From: a bacterium
GTDB lineage: Bacteria > JAMCPX01
DNA length: 19,970 nucleotides
Assembly (NCBI GenBank): GCA_021789095.1
Contig: JAJYJX010000020.1
Location: 1 to 19,970 of the forward strand
Direction of reading: 5' to 3'
This document shows, piece by piece, positions 5,743-16,200 of this stretch; positions within the stretch are counted from its first letter, which is position 1, and the number at the start of each line of letters is the position of its first letter. A program made the translations under genes and the position numbers. The notes under the pieces are model-generated. The model saw nothing but the letters and a program-made list of their open reading frames with translations. It was not told the DNA's origin and searched no databases.

Positions 5743-8118
5743 TTATACTTTAAGTTTAACATTGTAATTGCCTGTTATGTATTCCATGACAGCCTTCATA
5801 AGGCGATCAACCTCTTCGTCCTTTAATGTCCTGTCTTCTGCCCTGAAAATAAACCTATACGTTATACTATGCTCTGATATATTCTTTTTGTCAACATACA
5901 GATCAAACGGGAATATTTCTGCGAGAAGAGGCATGCCGAGTGATCTTATACCGCTTATGATGTTCTGGGACGGAAGCGAAACCGGTTTTACAATCGTCAG
6001 GTCCCTTGCAATATGCGGATACCGTGGAACACCTGAATAGCTCGTGTAAGCAGATGCATCCGCCAGCAGTGGTTCAACTGCGACATCGAATACAAAAAGC
6101 TGCTGGGTTATGTCGTACTTTTTCAATACATGGCCAGCAACCTCTCCTGCAAAGCCTATATAATCGCCCTTATATTTAAATAACGCGGTATTATCCTGTG
6201 CAAGGAAATCAGGTGTCCCGGATTCAACTGTAAGACCGTTGCTTAATTTTAACAGATCGGCAATGCCTTCTACAATACCTATGGCATCAAAAAGATCCAC
6301 ATTCTCGTGCATGTATGCCCATTGAAACGGATAGCGCATGCCTGTTAAAAGCCCCGTAATGTGAAGCTGCTCCTCATATCTGTTGTCGGTTTTGAAATAG
6401 ACCTTGCCTGTTTCAAAAATCCGCTGGTTTTCAACCTGCCTGAAAATATTGAACTGCGCATTCTTTATAAGCTGCGGAACAAGGCTTGTGCGCATAAGCA
6501 TTGTCTGTTCATTGAGCGGGTTCGAAATACTGACAGCTTTATCTCCGACTACAGCATGATCGTTCTCACTGTAGAAGCTGTAATTAATAACTTCATCAAA
6601 GCCGTTTGACAGGAGATAATTCCTTATCAATCCCGTATACATATATTCAGACGGCATGTCTACATTGAATGTCTGTCTCAACGGGAGCAGAGACGGTATC
6701 TTATCATAGCCCGTGATTCTTGCTATCTCTTCGGCAAGGTCCGCGGTATGTACCAGATCCAGCCTGAACGAAGGCGGTTCCACCGATAGTGTTTTCGCGT
6801 GAACCCTTTTTACACTGCAGTATGTCGATTTCAGTATGGACTGAACTCTTTTCATATTCAGTGGAAACCCTATGATCGTTTGCAGTGTATCCATTGAAGC
6901 AATGATCTTTATCTTCTTACTTCTTGCTGCTCGGTTATCCACCAGTTTGTACACTTTTGCTCCCGTCATCTGCGAGATCAGGTATGACGCGTAACCAGAC
7001 GCGATCTTAGGAAGCCCTGGATCAATGCCTCTTTCAAATCTGTAGCCGGCCTCTGTCTGCATGCCAAGATTCCTCCCCGTCCTGCGGATAACCGGCGGAG
7101 CAAAGATTGCACTTTCGAGAAGTACATCCTTTGTTTGATCCGTTATGCCGCTGTACCGGCCTCCCATGAGGCCTGCAATGGCTACGGGTTTCTTTTCGTC
7201 TGCAATAACAAGAGTCTGGTTAGAAAGCATCCGCTCCTGATCGTCAAGGGTAATGAGCTTTTCGTTGTGCGCCCGCCTGACCATAATGGTACTTCCGTCT
7301 ACCGTATGCCTGTCAAAAGCATGCAATGGCTGTCCGATCCCGAACATTACATAGTTGGTTATATCAACTATGTTGTTCACGGGCTTTTGTTCTATCTTGC
7401 CGAGCAGTATTCTCAGCCATAATGGAGAGGCACTTATATGCACCCCCGATATAAGCCTGAGCGTGTATCTTGGGCAGTCATGCGGCGATTCTATTCTGAC
7501 CTTGACAGCTGCATTATGGTTATCATGTTTTTTATCATTCAATTCATAGGAAGGATATACAACTTTCAAACGGAACAGTGTTGCAATCTCCCTTGCAAGG
7601 CCGAGATGGCTCAGCACATCAGACCTGTTCGGTGTAACTGCAACATCGATAATCCAGTCGTCCAGCCCGAGTATCGATTTTACGTCTGTTCCCGGGACTG
7701 TTGACTGATCAAATGATATAACGCTGCGTTCGTATCCCGGTATGCCGAGTTCATCCTCTGAAACAATCATACCCGATGACCTCGCAGATTTTATATCTAT
7801 ATCCGCTATGGTCCTGTTATTTATTATACGTGCTCCGGATGGCGCATACGCCACAACCATACCCGCGGACAGTCCCTGTGCTCCGGTAATAGTTTCAAAT
7901 GTTTTGCTTCCGGTGAAAACTTCAGCAAGGTAAAGTTTATCAGAATTTGGATGGGGTTTTATGCCCTGAATTCTCGCTGTTACAATGCCGTCTATATCCG
8001 TATAGAGTTTCCTTGTATATTCAACCTCAAGTCCGGATAATGTAAGCTTGCGTGCAATATCATCCACGGGGGGTATCTTAGAAAGAAACTGCTGGAGCCA
8101 TTTGTATGAGTACAACAT
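5743..8118 (-). CDS. pheT: phenylalanine-tRNA ligase, beta subunit
   Basis: PheT pairs with PheS in the alpha2-beta2 enzyme that charges tRNA-Phe; the beta subunit binds tRNA and edits mischarged tyrosine. The 791 residues match the long bacterial form. An N-terminal EMAP-like tRNA-binding domain covers about 43-150 (GIVTARIQGIKPHPNSDKLYLAEV). The B3/B4 editing region is around 210-380, with VNNIVDITNYVMFGIGQPLHAFD. B5 is around 405-475. A catalytic-like core follows, and the C-terminal anticodon-binding ferredoxin-fold domain covers about 695-791 (YPHIARDLTIV to RLMKAVMEYI). The ATG is 1 nt after the pheS stop, with GAGG 8 nt upstream located in the end of pheS. Confidence 0.97.
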   Translation of the reverse strand: MLYSYKWLQQFLSKIPPVDDIARKLTLSGLEVEYTRKLYTDIDGIVTARIQGIKPHPNSDKLYLAEVFTGSKTFETITGAQGLSAGMVVAYAPSGARIINNRTIADIDIKSARSSGMIVSEDELGIPGYERSVISFDQSTVPGTDVKSILGLDDWIIDVAVTPNRSDVLSHLGLAREIATLFRLKVVYPSYELNDKKHDNHNAAVKVRIESPHDCPRYTLRLISGVHISASPLWLRILLGKIEQKPVNNIVDITNYVMFGIGQPLHAFDRHTVDGSTIMVRRAHNEKLITLDDQERMLSNQTLVIADEKKPVAIAGLMGGRYSGITDQTKDVLLESAIFAPPVIRRTGRNLGMQTEAGYRFERGIDPGLPKIASGYASYLISQMTGAKVYKLVDNRAARSKKIKIIASMDTLQTIIGFPLNMKRVQSILKSTYCSVKRVHAKTLSVEPPSFRLDLVHTADLAEEIARITGYDKIPSLLPLRQTFNVDMPSEYMYTGLIRNYLLSNGFDEVINYSFYSENDHAVVGDKAVSISNPLNEQTMLMRTSLVPQLIKNAQFNIFRQVENQRIFETGKVYFKTDNRYEEQLHITGLLTGMRYPFQWAYMHENVDLFDAIGIVEGIADLLKLSNGLTVESGTPDFLAQDNTALFKYKGDYIGFAGEVAGHVLKKYDITQQLFVFDVAVEPLLADASAYTSYSGVPRYPHIARDLTIVKPVSLPSQNIISGIRSLGMPLLAEIFPFDLYVDKKNISEHSITYRFIFRAEDRTLKDEEVDRLMKAVMEYITGNYNVKLKV

Positions 8119-8119
8119 G

Positions 8120-9151
8120 CTACTGCCTCAGAAATCTCAGGTCGTTCTCGAAAAACATCCTTAGATCGTTAATGTTGTATTTTAACATTGCAAGCCTCTC
8201 AGTCCCTATACCAAAGGCAAAGCCTGTGTAAACATCCGTATCATATTTTACTCTTTTAAAAACTTCGGGATGGACCATACCTGCCCCGAGTATTTCAAGC
8301 CAGCCTGCTGTCTTGCAAACCCTGCATCCTTTACCGTTGCAAAATATGCATCCAATATCAACTTCGGTGCTTGGTTCCGTGAACGGAAAATAACTCGGCC
8401 TGAATCTTATCTTCGTATCAACTCCGAAGAACGCTTTTAAAAAGGTTTCCAGTACACCCTTTAAATGCGTCATGCTTATGCCTTTATCAACAAGTAAACC
8501 CTCCACCTGATGAAACATGGGTGTATGTGTAAGATCCCAGTCTCTTCTGAAAACTCTGCCTGGAGCTATTATGCTTACCGGCGGCCTGCTCCTCTCCATG
8601 ATTCTTATCTGCACAGGAGAGGTTTGCGTCCTTAAAAGAAAACCACCGGAAAGATAGAACGTGTCCTGCATGTCCCTTGCAGGATGTTCCTCCGGCATGT
8701 TCAGAGCTTCAAAATTGTAATAGTCGCGCTCGATTTCCGGACCTTCCGCAATTGAAAAACCCATTGTTGTAAATATGGATACAACCTCTGTTAACGCTTT
8801 TGTAATAGGGTGCATGTGACCATAATTCACTTTTCTGCCAGGGAGTGTTATGTCTTTTAAGACAGCTTTGCCCTGCTTAGGAACCGCACCGTGTATAGCT
8901 TGATACTTTTCCTCAAACAGCTCCTGCAAACGCTGTTTAAACAGGTTAGCCGACTTTCCGAAAACGGGTTTGTCTTCCACAGATAAATCACTGAGTTGTT
9001 TGAACAGGTTCGTCAAGGCACCGGATGATCTTCCCATATATTTGATTCTGAATGACTCAAGATCTTCAGGCGTACCTGCATGCGACAGTTCTTCCTCTGC
9101 CTGCTGTCTTACAGAATCCAATCTTTCCAGTAGTTCATTGAGCGAGGGCAT
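8120..9151 (-). CDS. pheS: phenylalanine-tRNA ligase, alpha (catalytic) subunit
   Basis: PheS activates phenylalanine and transfers it to tRNA-Phe. Its 343 residues fit the family. An N-terminal coiled coil (about 1-90) is followed by a class II catalytic domain. Visible signatures are HPARDMQDTFY (156-166), RTQTSPVQIR (174-183), motif 2 GRVFRRDWDLTHTPMFHQVEG (198-218), and motif 3 FGIGTERLAM (313-322). A four-cysteine knuckle C268, C271, C276, C279 is of a type seen in many bacterial PheS. The ATG lies 3 nt past the rpoC stop. No good ribosome site is seen, so translation is probably coupled to rpoC. Being placed directly after rpoC is unusual; pheST normally follows infC-rpmI-rplT or stands alone. 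Confidence 0.97.
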   Translation of the reverse strand: MPSLNELLERLDSVRQQAEEELSHAGTPEDLESFRIKYMGRSSGALTNLFKQLSDLSVEDKPVFGKSANLFKQRLQELFEEKYQAIHGAVPKQGKAVLKDITLPGRKVNYGHMHPITKALTEVVSIFTTMGFSIAEGPEIERDYYNFEALNMPEEHPARDMQDTFYLSGGFLLRTQTSPVQIRIMERSRPPVSIIAPGRVFRRDWDLTHTPMFHQVEGLLVDKGISMTHLKGVLETFLKAFFGVDTKIRFRPSYFPFTEPSTEVDIGCIFCNGKGCRVCKTAGWLEILGAGMVHPEVFKRVKYDTDVYTGFAFGIGTERLAMLKYNINDLRMFFENDLRFLRQ

Positions 9152-9154
9152 AGT

Positions 9155-12100
9155 TCATACAGGGGTATTTTTGACCTCGGCTTTAGCTTCTTCATAGGAC
9201 GGCTCTATACCGAGTTTGACCTCGCTGTATTCCTCATGACCTGTACCGGCCGGGATCAGCCGTCCCATTATGATGTTTTCTTTTAATCCTCTGAGATAAT
9301 CAATCTTGCCCATGATCGAAGACTCTGTCAGTACCTTGGTTGTATCCTGGAACGATGCAGCGGAAACAAAACTGTCTGTGCTCAGTGATGCCTTTGTAAT
9401 ACCAATGAGCATTGGTTCCGCAACTGCAGGCTTTCCGCCTTTGTTGATCACCTTCTGATTAACATCTTCAAAATGATATTTCTCAACATGCTCTCCCGGA
9501 AGGAAATGGGTATCACCCGGCTCAAGTATTCTGATCCTTCTGACCATCTGCCTGACAATAACCTCTATGTGTTTGTCATTGATTTTGACACCCTGGTACC
9601 TGTAAACCTCCTGAATTTCATTAACAAGGAATTTGGCAAGTTCTTTAACACCAAGCACCCTCAGGATATCATGCGGATTTACCAGGCCGTCTGTAAGAGG
9701 CTCCCCTGCCTTCACATGATCCCCGTCCTGCACGCTTATATGCCTGCCCTTGCTTATATGGTATGTTTTTGATTCACCAATGGACGGCGCAACGATAACT
9801 GTTGTTTTCCCTTTTGCATCATCACTGAAGTGTACTGTACCGTCAATCTCGGATATAACTGCTGATTCCTTTGGCTTACGTGCTTCAAACAGATCAACCA
9901 CTCTTGGAAGACCGCCGGTGATATCTTTGGTCTTTGTTGTTTCACGCGGTATCTTTGCAAGCATATATCCCGCCTTAACCTTCTCTCCATCCTTTACCAC
10001 AAGTTCTGCTTTTATGGGCAATGATATGAACACGGGTGTGTTTGTACCCGGTATTTTAACTGTTACACCGCTCTCGTTCACTATTGATATATGCGGCCTT
10101 TTGTCCGGATCCTTTGATTCTATTATCATCTTTGTTGAACGGCCTGTTTGTTCGTTCCACGTTTCTTCTACAGTTACACCTTCTTCTATATCGCCGTATC
10201 TTACAATACCGCCCGCCTCCGTCAGTATAGGGCTGGCATAAGGGTCCCATGAGGCAAGGATATTCCCTGCCTTTACCTTTAAACCATCTTCTACATTCAG
10301 GTTGGCGCCGTAAACAATCTTATACCGCTCTTTTTCTCTTCCGCTCTCCTCGGCTATTATGACCTCTCCGTGCCTGTTCATGGCAATTATATTGCCGTCT
10401 TCCCTTTTGACAGTTTTCAATCCTATAAACTTAACGATACCGTCATATTTTGCTTCAAGAGAGTTTTGTTCAACCTTTCTGCTTGCAGTACCACCTACAT
10501 GGAATGTCCTCATCGTCAACTGGGTGCCGGGCTCCCCTATGGATTGGGCAGCTATAACTCCTATCGCCTCACCTATGTCAACAAGCTTGCCCCTGGCAAG
10601 ATCCTGGCCGTAACATTTTGCACAGACCCTGCCGCCCCTTGATCTGCATGTCAGCACCGACCGTATGACAACACTTTCCACGCCAGCATCCTCTATCTTT
10701 TTTACAAGTTCATCGGTGATAAGCTCATTTGCCTTTACAAGAATTTCACCTGAAAACGGGTCAACAACATCGGTAAGAACGACCCTTCCGATGATCCTTT
10801 CACCAAGTGTCTGGACAACCTCACCGTCAACGATAAGGGGCGTTATAACAATACCGTCAAGTGTGCCGCAGTCGATCTCCTCTATGATTGCGTCCTGCGC
10901 CACGTCTACCAGCCTTCTTGTCAGATAACCTGAATTTGATGTCTTCAATGCCGTATCAGCAAGACCTTTTCTTGCACCGTGAGTTGATATGAAATACTCA
11001 AGCACATTCAGGCCCTCCCTGAAGTTGGACAGTATGGGTGTTTCCATAATATCACCCGACGGCTTTGTCATGAGACCTCTCATACCCGCAAGCTGTTTTA
11101 TCTGCTCATCACTGCCCCTTGCTCCTGAATCAGCCATGATGTATATAGGGTTGAAGCTCGGCACCTTTCTGTTAACTCCGTCCCTGTTAACGATGATATC
11201 GCCTGCGATTTCTTTTTTCATTTCGATTGCTACGCTCTCGCTCGCCTTTGCCCAGATATCTATGATCTGATTGTGCTTTTCTCCGGAGGACAGGAGTCTT
11301 TCGTTTGCACGCTCTGTAACCTGTCTTACTTCTTCTATTGCTTTCTTGATGATCTCGGATTTCTTGGGCGGTATCTTCATATCGTTAATGGATATGGAAA
11401 TACCTGCCTCGGTAGCCATCCTGAACCCTATATCCTTTAACCTGTCTGCCAGGAGCACGGTTTCCTTTTCACCGGCAATTTTGTAGCAGAGTTCTATCAG
11501 GTTGGCGATCTCCTTCTTGCCCATCACCTTGTTTATGTAATCAAACGCGATCCCTGATGGAAGTACATCAATGAGCAGCGTACGGCCGACCGTTGTATCG
11601 TAAATCTTGCCGTTGAATCTCAATTTTATTTTTGCATGAAGATCCACGACCTTCAGTTCATAGGCTATCCTTACCTCTTCATGACTCGAAAAATATTTCC
11701 CCTCACCTTTCACATATGCACTTGGCTTTGTCATATAGTAAAGCCCCAGAACTATATCCTGAGTAGGGTTTATTATGGGCTTGCCGTTAGCAGGAGAGAG
11801 TATATTGTTTGTGGACATCATCAGTATCCTTGCCTCCGTCTGGGCTTCAATAGACAAGGGAACGTGCACAGCCATTTGGTCACCGTCGAAATCGGCATTG
11901 AACGCCGGGCATACAAGAGGATGCAGTTGTATTGCCTTGCCTTCGACAAGTATAGGTTCAAAGGCCTGTATGCCGAGCCTGTGGAGCGTTGGCGCCCTGT
12001 TAAGGAATACCGGATGCTCGGTTATTACCTCCTCCAGCACATCCCATACTTCTGGCTTTTCTTTCTCCACCATCTTCTTCGCCGTCTTTATTGTAGTGGC

Positions 12101-13273
12101 ATAGCTGTACTCCTCAAGCTTGTTATATACAAATGGCTTGAACAGCTCCAGTGCCATCTGCTTGGGTATGCCGCACTGGTGCAACTTGAGCTCCGGACCA
12201 ACCACGATAACCGACCTTGCGGAGTAATCAACCCTCTTGCCAAGCAGGTTCTGCCTGAACCTGCCGTGCTTGCCCCTTATCGTTTCACTGAGGGATTTCA
12301 ACTCCCTCCTGTTGGCAGCCGTTACTGTCTTGCCTCTCTTGCCGTTGTCGATAAGTGCGTCAACAGCCTCCTGAAGCATTCTCTTTTCGTTCCGGATTAT
12401 AATATCGGGTGCGTCTATCTCAAGAAGTTTTTTCAACCTGTTGTTCCGGTTAATGATCCTCCTGTACAGGTCATTGAGGTCCGCTGAAGCAAAGCGTCCG
12501 CCCTCAAGATGTACAAGAGGCCTTAATTCCGGCGGAAGAACCGGAAGAACTTCCATTATCATCCACTCCGGCTTGTTTCCCGACAACCTGAATCCCTCTA
12601 CGATCTTAAGCCTCTTTGCGAGCTTTTTTTTCTTTTGATCAGAATTTGTACTCTTTATATCCTTGCTGAGGTCCTTGGACAGCTTGTCCAGATTGATCCT
12701 CCCAAGGAGCTCCCTTATTGCCTCTGCTCCCATCTTTGCCGTAAACCCTGCAGGACCGTATTCCTTTATAAGTTCAAGATATCTTTCCTCTTTCAACAGT
12801 TCCTTTTCTTTCAAAGGCGTGTTTTTGGGGTCTATCACTATATACGACTCAAAGTACACAACCCTTTCAAGTTCCCTTGCTGTAAGATTAAGCAGATTGC
12901 CGATAGGGCTCGGTACGCTCTTGAGGAACCAGATATGCGCCACCGGTGAAACAAGCTCTATGTGTCCCATGCGCTCCCTTCTGACTTTTGACTGTATAAC
13001 CTCCACGCCGCATTTCTCACATACAACACCCCTGTGTTTCATACGCTTGTATTTTCCGCATAAGCATTCGTAATCCTTTATAGGTCCGAATATCTTGGCG
13101 CAGAACAAACCATCCCTCTCGGGTTTGAATGTCCTGTAATTGATCGTTTCAGGCTTCTTTACCTCCCCGTGGGACCAGCTGCGTATCTTCTCCGGGGATG
13201 CAATACCAATCCTCACAGCTGCTATTTCACTTGGATTTTTAGGCTTTTCATGCAGGAAAAAACCTTCTTCCAT
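9155..13273 (-). CDS. rpoC: DNA-directed RNA polymerase, beta' subunit
   Basis: RpoC forms the clamp and the catalytic centre of RNA polymerase. It has 1372 residues, against 1407 in E. coli. The N-terminal zinc ribbon uses C70, C72, C85 and C88. The magnesium-binding NADFDGDQM is at 459-467 (D461, D463, D465). Downstream lie the bridge helix and trigger-loop region ([44 protein letters not shown]). The second zinc site is CGTLDG plus [12 protein letters not shown] near residue 880-900. There seven rather than the usual six residues separate the second and third cysteines. C-terminal repeats around [26 protein letters not shown] are intact. A GAGGAGG site precedes the ATG, 15 nt after rpoB. 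No frameshift is seen. Confidence 0.99.
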   Translation of the reverse strand: MEEGFFLHEKPKNPSEIAAVRIGIASPEKIRSWSHGEVKKPETINYRTFKPERDGLFCAKIFGPIKDYECLCGKYKRMKHRGVVCEKCGVEVIQSKVRRERMGHIELVSPVAHIWFLKSVPSPIGNLLNLTARELERVVYFESYIVIDPKNTPLKEKELLKEERYLELIKEYGPAGFTAKMGAEAIRELLGRINLDKLSKDLSKDIKSTNSDQKKKKLAKRLKIVEGFRLSGNKPEWMIMEVLPVLPPELRPLVHLEGGRFASADLNDLYRRIINRNNRLKKLLEIDAPDIIIRNEKRMLQEAVDALIDNGKRGKTVTAANRRELKSLSETIRGKHGRFRQNLLGKRVDYSARSVIVVGPELKLHQCGIPKQMALELFKPFVYNKLEEYSYATTIKTAKKMVEKEKPEVWDVLEEVITEHPVFLNRAPTLHRLGIQAFEPILVEGKAIQLHPLVCPAFNADFDGDQMAVHVPLSIEAQTEARILMMSTNNILSPANGKPIINPTQDIVLGLYYMTKPSAYVKGEGKYFSSHEEVRIAYELKVVDLHAKIKLRFNGKIYDTTVGRTLLIDVLPSGIAFDYINKVMGKKEIANLIELCYKIAGEKETVLLADRLKDIGFRMATEAGISISINDMKIPPKKSEIIKKAIEEVRQVTERANERLLSSGEKHNQIIDIWAKASESVAIEMKKEIAGDIIVNRDGVNRKVPSFNPIYIMADSGARGSDEQIKQLAGMRGLMTKPSGDIMETPILSNFREGLNVLEYFISTHGARKGLADTALKTSNSGYLTRRLVDVAQDAIIEEIDCGTLDGIVITPLIVDGEVVQTLGERIIGRVVLTDVVDPFSGEILVKANELITDELVKKIEDAGVESVVIRSVLTCRSRGGRVCAKCYGQDLARGKLVDIGEAIGVIAAQSIGEPGTQLTMRTFHVGGTASRKVEQNSLEAKYDGIVKFIGLKTVKREDGNIIAMNRHGEVIIAEESGREKERYKIVYGANLNVEDGLKVKAGNILASWDPYASPILTEAGGIVRYGDIEEGVTVEETWNEQTGRSTKMIIESKDPDKRPHISIVNESGVTVKIPGTNTPVFISLPIKAELVVKDGEKVKAGYMLAKIPRETTKTKDITGGLPRVVDLFEARKPKESAVISEIDGTVHFSDDAKGKTTVIVAPSIGESKTYHISKGRHISVQDGDHVKAGEPLTDGLVNPHDILRVLGVKELAKFLVNEIQEVYRYQGVKINDKHIEVIVRQMVRRIRILEPGDTHFLPGEHVEKYHFEDVNQKVINKGGKPAVAEPMLIGITKASLSTDSFVSAASFQDTTKVLTESSIMGKIDYLRGLKENIIMGRLIPAGTGHEEYSEVKLGIEPSYEEAKAEVKNTPV

Positions 13274-13288
13274 TTTATCCTCCTCTGA

Positions 13289-16200
13289 TCATTCTAATTG
13301 GTCTTTTTCTATTAATTCCATATCCAGTGCCATACTCTTGAGTTCCCTTACTAGTACATTGAATGACTCGGGTATGCCCGGTTCAAAATTATGCTTGCCC
13401 TTTGTTATAGAGTCAAAGATCCTTGTTCTGCCTATTATATCATCTGATTTAACAGTCATCATTTCCTGCAGCGAGTACGCTGCACCGTAAGCTTCAAATG
13501 CCCACACCTCCATCTCTCCCAGCCTCTGGCCGCCGAACTGGGCCTTACCGCCAAGAGGCTGTTGTGTAACGAGAGAGTACGGACCAGTTGACCTTGCGTG
13601 GATCTTTTCTTCAACAAGGTGATGAAGCTTCAGCATGTACATAATGCCGATCGTGATCTTCGCCCTGAACGGCTCGCCTGTTTTTCCGTCATAGAGTGTG
13701 ATGCGGCCGTCTTCAGGCAGGTTTGCGAGTTTTAACAGATCCTTTATCTCCTTCTCGGTTGCGCCGTTGAAAACCTCTGTCGTTATTCTAACGCCGTCTG
13801 TAATCTTTTTTGCAAACTCCACAATTTCATCGTCATCAAGAGAATCTATATATTTCAGCACTCCGCTGTTCTTATAGATATCCATCAGGTAATCTTTCAA
13901 TTTATCAGGGCCGTAGTTTTCTTCAAGATATTCCTGTATCTGTTCCCCCAGTGCTTTTGCGGCCCAGCCAAGGTGCGTCTCGAGTATCTGTCCTACATTC
14001 AGCCTTGATGGCACACCAAGGGGATTCAATACTATGTCAACAGATCTTCCGTCAGGCAAAAACGGCATATCTTCCACTGGTACTATCTTGGAAACAACGC
14101 CTTTATTACCGTGCCTGCCTGCCATCTTGTCGCCTGCGTATAACTTTCTTTTTGTTGCAATAAAGATCTTCACAAGCTTGAACACTCCGACAGGAAGCTC
14201 ATCCCCTCTTTTTAGTCTGTTTACCTTCTGTTCGAATATGGATTTGATCATATCCTTCTGTTCTATGGTTGAGTCTATAATCTTCTTCACCTTCTCCTGC
14301 AGCTTGCTGCCTGCTGCAAAAGATGCCGATGCCCATTTCTCTATGGGTATCTTTTCGATGACCTCCTTTGTTATGACATCACCATGTTTCAGGTGGACCT
14401 TCCTACGTTCATCTGAGAATTTTTCTCCTATCTTCTCGCCCTCAAGAAGCTTGATAAGATGTTCCTTCATTGTATCTTCTATTATGCTTAATTCTTCTTC
14501 CTGATCTGTGTGCAGTTTCATGAGCTCATGATCCCTGGTCTTGTCCTTATCGGGTACGCTTTTTCTCGAGAATATTCTTACGTCAACAACTGTGCCGTGC
14601 ACACCCGGCTTCACCCTCAAGGATGTATCTTTGACATCTCCTGCCTTATCTCCGAAAATAGCCTTGAGCAGCCGCTCTTCAGGGGTTGGCTGGGATTCCC
14701 CTTTGGGCGTAACCTTCCCTACAAGGATATCACCGGGCTTAACTTCTGCGCCTATCCTGATAATACCGTTATCATCCAGATCCTTGAGGCTCTCTTCGCT
14801 TACATTCGGTATATCTCTTGTTATTTCTTCCCTGCCCACCTTCAACTCCCTTGCTGCGCACTCATACTCTTCAATATGAACAGAGGTGAAAATATCCTCT
14901 TTGTTTATTCTTTCGCTGACGAGTATGGAATCCTCATAGTTAAAGCCGTTCCACGGCATAAAAGCCACAAGTACATTTTTACCAAGTGCCAGTTCGCCCT
15001 TTGATACGGCAGCTCCATCAGCTATTATGTCACCCCTTTTAACACGCTGTCCTATCTTCACAACTGGTACCTGGTTCAAACAGGTGCCCTGGTTGGATTT
15101 CTGAAACTTATGAAGGTTGTATATTTTTACCGTTGGCCCCTTGGACCTGTTCATGTATTGAATGACGATCTTTCTTGCATCAACAGAGGTTACAACCCCG
15201 TCATCCTCTGCTGTAATGATAACACCGGAATTCCTTGCGATATAACTTTCTATACCGGTCGCAACAAGAGGGGCCTCGGTCTTTATGAGAGGAACAGCCT
15301 GCCTCTGCATGTTGGAACCCATCAGCGCCCTGTTTGCATCGTCATGTTCCAGAAACGGTATCAGTGCAGCCGCTGCTGAAACAAGCTGTGCAGGAGACAC
15401 GTCCATAAAATCAACCTCATCCTTGTGAACCATAAGGAATTCGCCGTTTCTCCTTGCTGCAACATACTCTTCAATAATCCTGTTCTTGCCATCGAGCACT
15501 GTATTAGCCTGCGCTATCGTTTTGTTCTCTTCGTCTATTGCAGATGTGTACATAAGTTCATCTGTTGCCACACCGTCCCTTATCACCCTGTATGGTGTTC
15601 TCAGGAATCCGAACTCATCCACCTTGGCATACGTGCTCATAGAAGCAATTAAACCGATATTAGGGCCTTCCGGTGTTTCAATCGGGCATATCCTTCCGTA
15701 GTGGGTTGTATGGACATCCCTTACCTCAAACCCTGCCCTCTCCCTTGTTAACCCTCCCGGCCCAAGTGCTGACAACCTTCTTTTATGCGTAATCTCTGCA
15801 AGAGGGTTGGTCTGATCCATAAACTGTGAAAGCTGGCTCCCGCCAAAGAATTCCTTTATTGCAGCGGTTACAGGTTTCGGATTGATCAGTTCGGAAGGCA
15901 TCAGTGTTTGAAGGTCATGTGTAAATTTCTCCTTAACGGTCTTTGCCATTCTTAAAAGTCCGAGCTTGAACTGGTTCTCCATAAGTTCGCCCACTGTCCT
16001 TACACGGCGGTTGCTGAGATGGTCTATATCATCAACTTCACCTTTGCCGTTTTTCAGATCAAAAAGATACTTTACCGTATCAATAATATCCTCTTTTGTA
16101 AGTGTCGTGACATCAAGCGGGATATTCTTGCCAAGACGGCTGTTGATCTTTAATCTGCCAACCCTTGTAAGGTTATACCTCGATTTTGAAAAGAACATCT

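Noticed and set aside
11765-11785. CCGTTAG match resembling the 250-261 repeat
   Set aside because: It is a short match inside conserved rpoC coding sequence, without the rest of the 12-mer and without a partner arm.
11636-12487. Long open frame (283 codons) antisense to rpoC
   Set aside because: It is the mirror of a highly conserved rpoC region. The product has no family features and no plausible ribosome site, so it is a by-product of rpoC codon use.
14510-15004. Open frame of 164 codons antisense to rpoB (similar ones at 9750-10241 and 16460-16918)
   Set aside because: These lie wholly within rpoB or rpoC on the opposite strand, with composition set by the real gene and no independent support.
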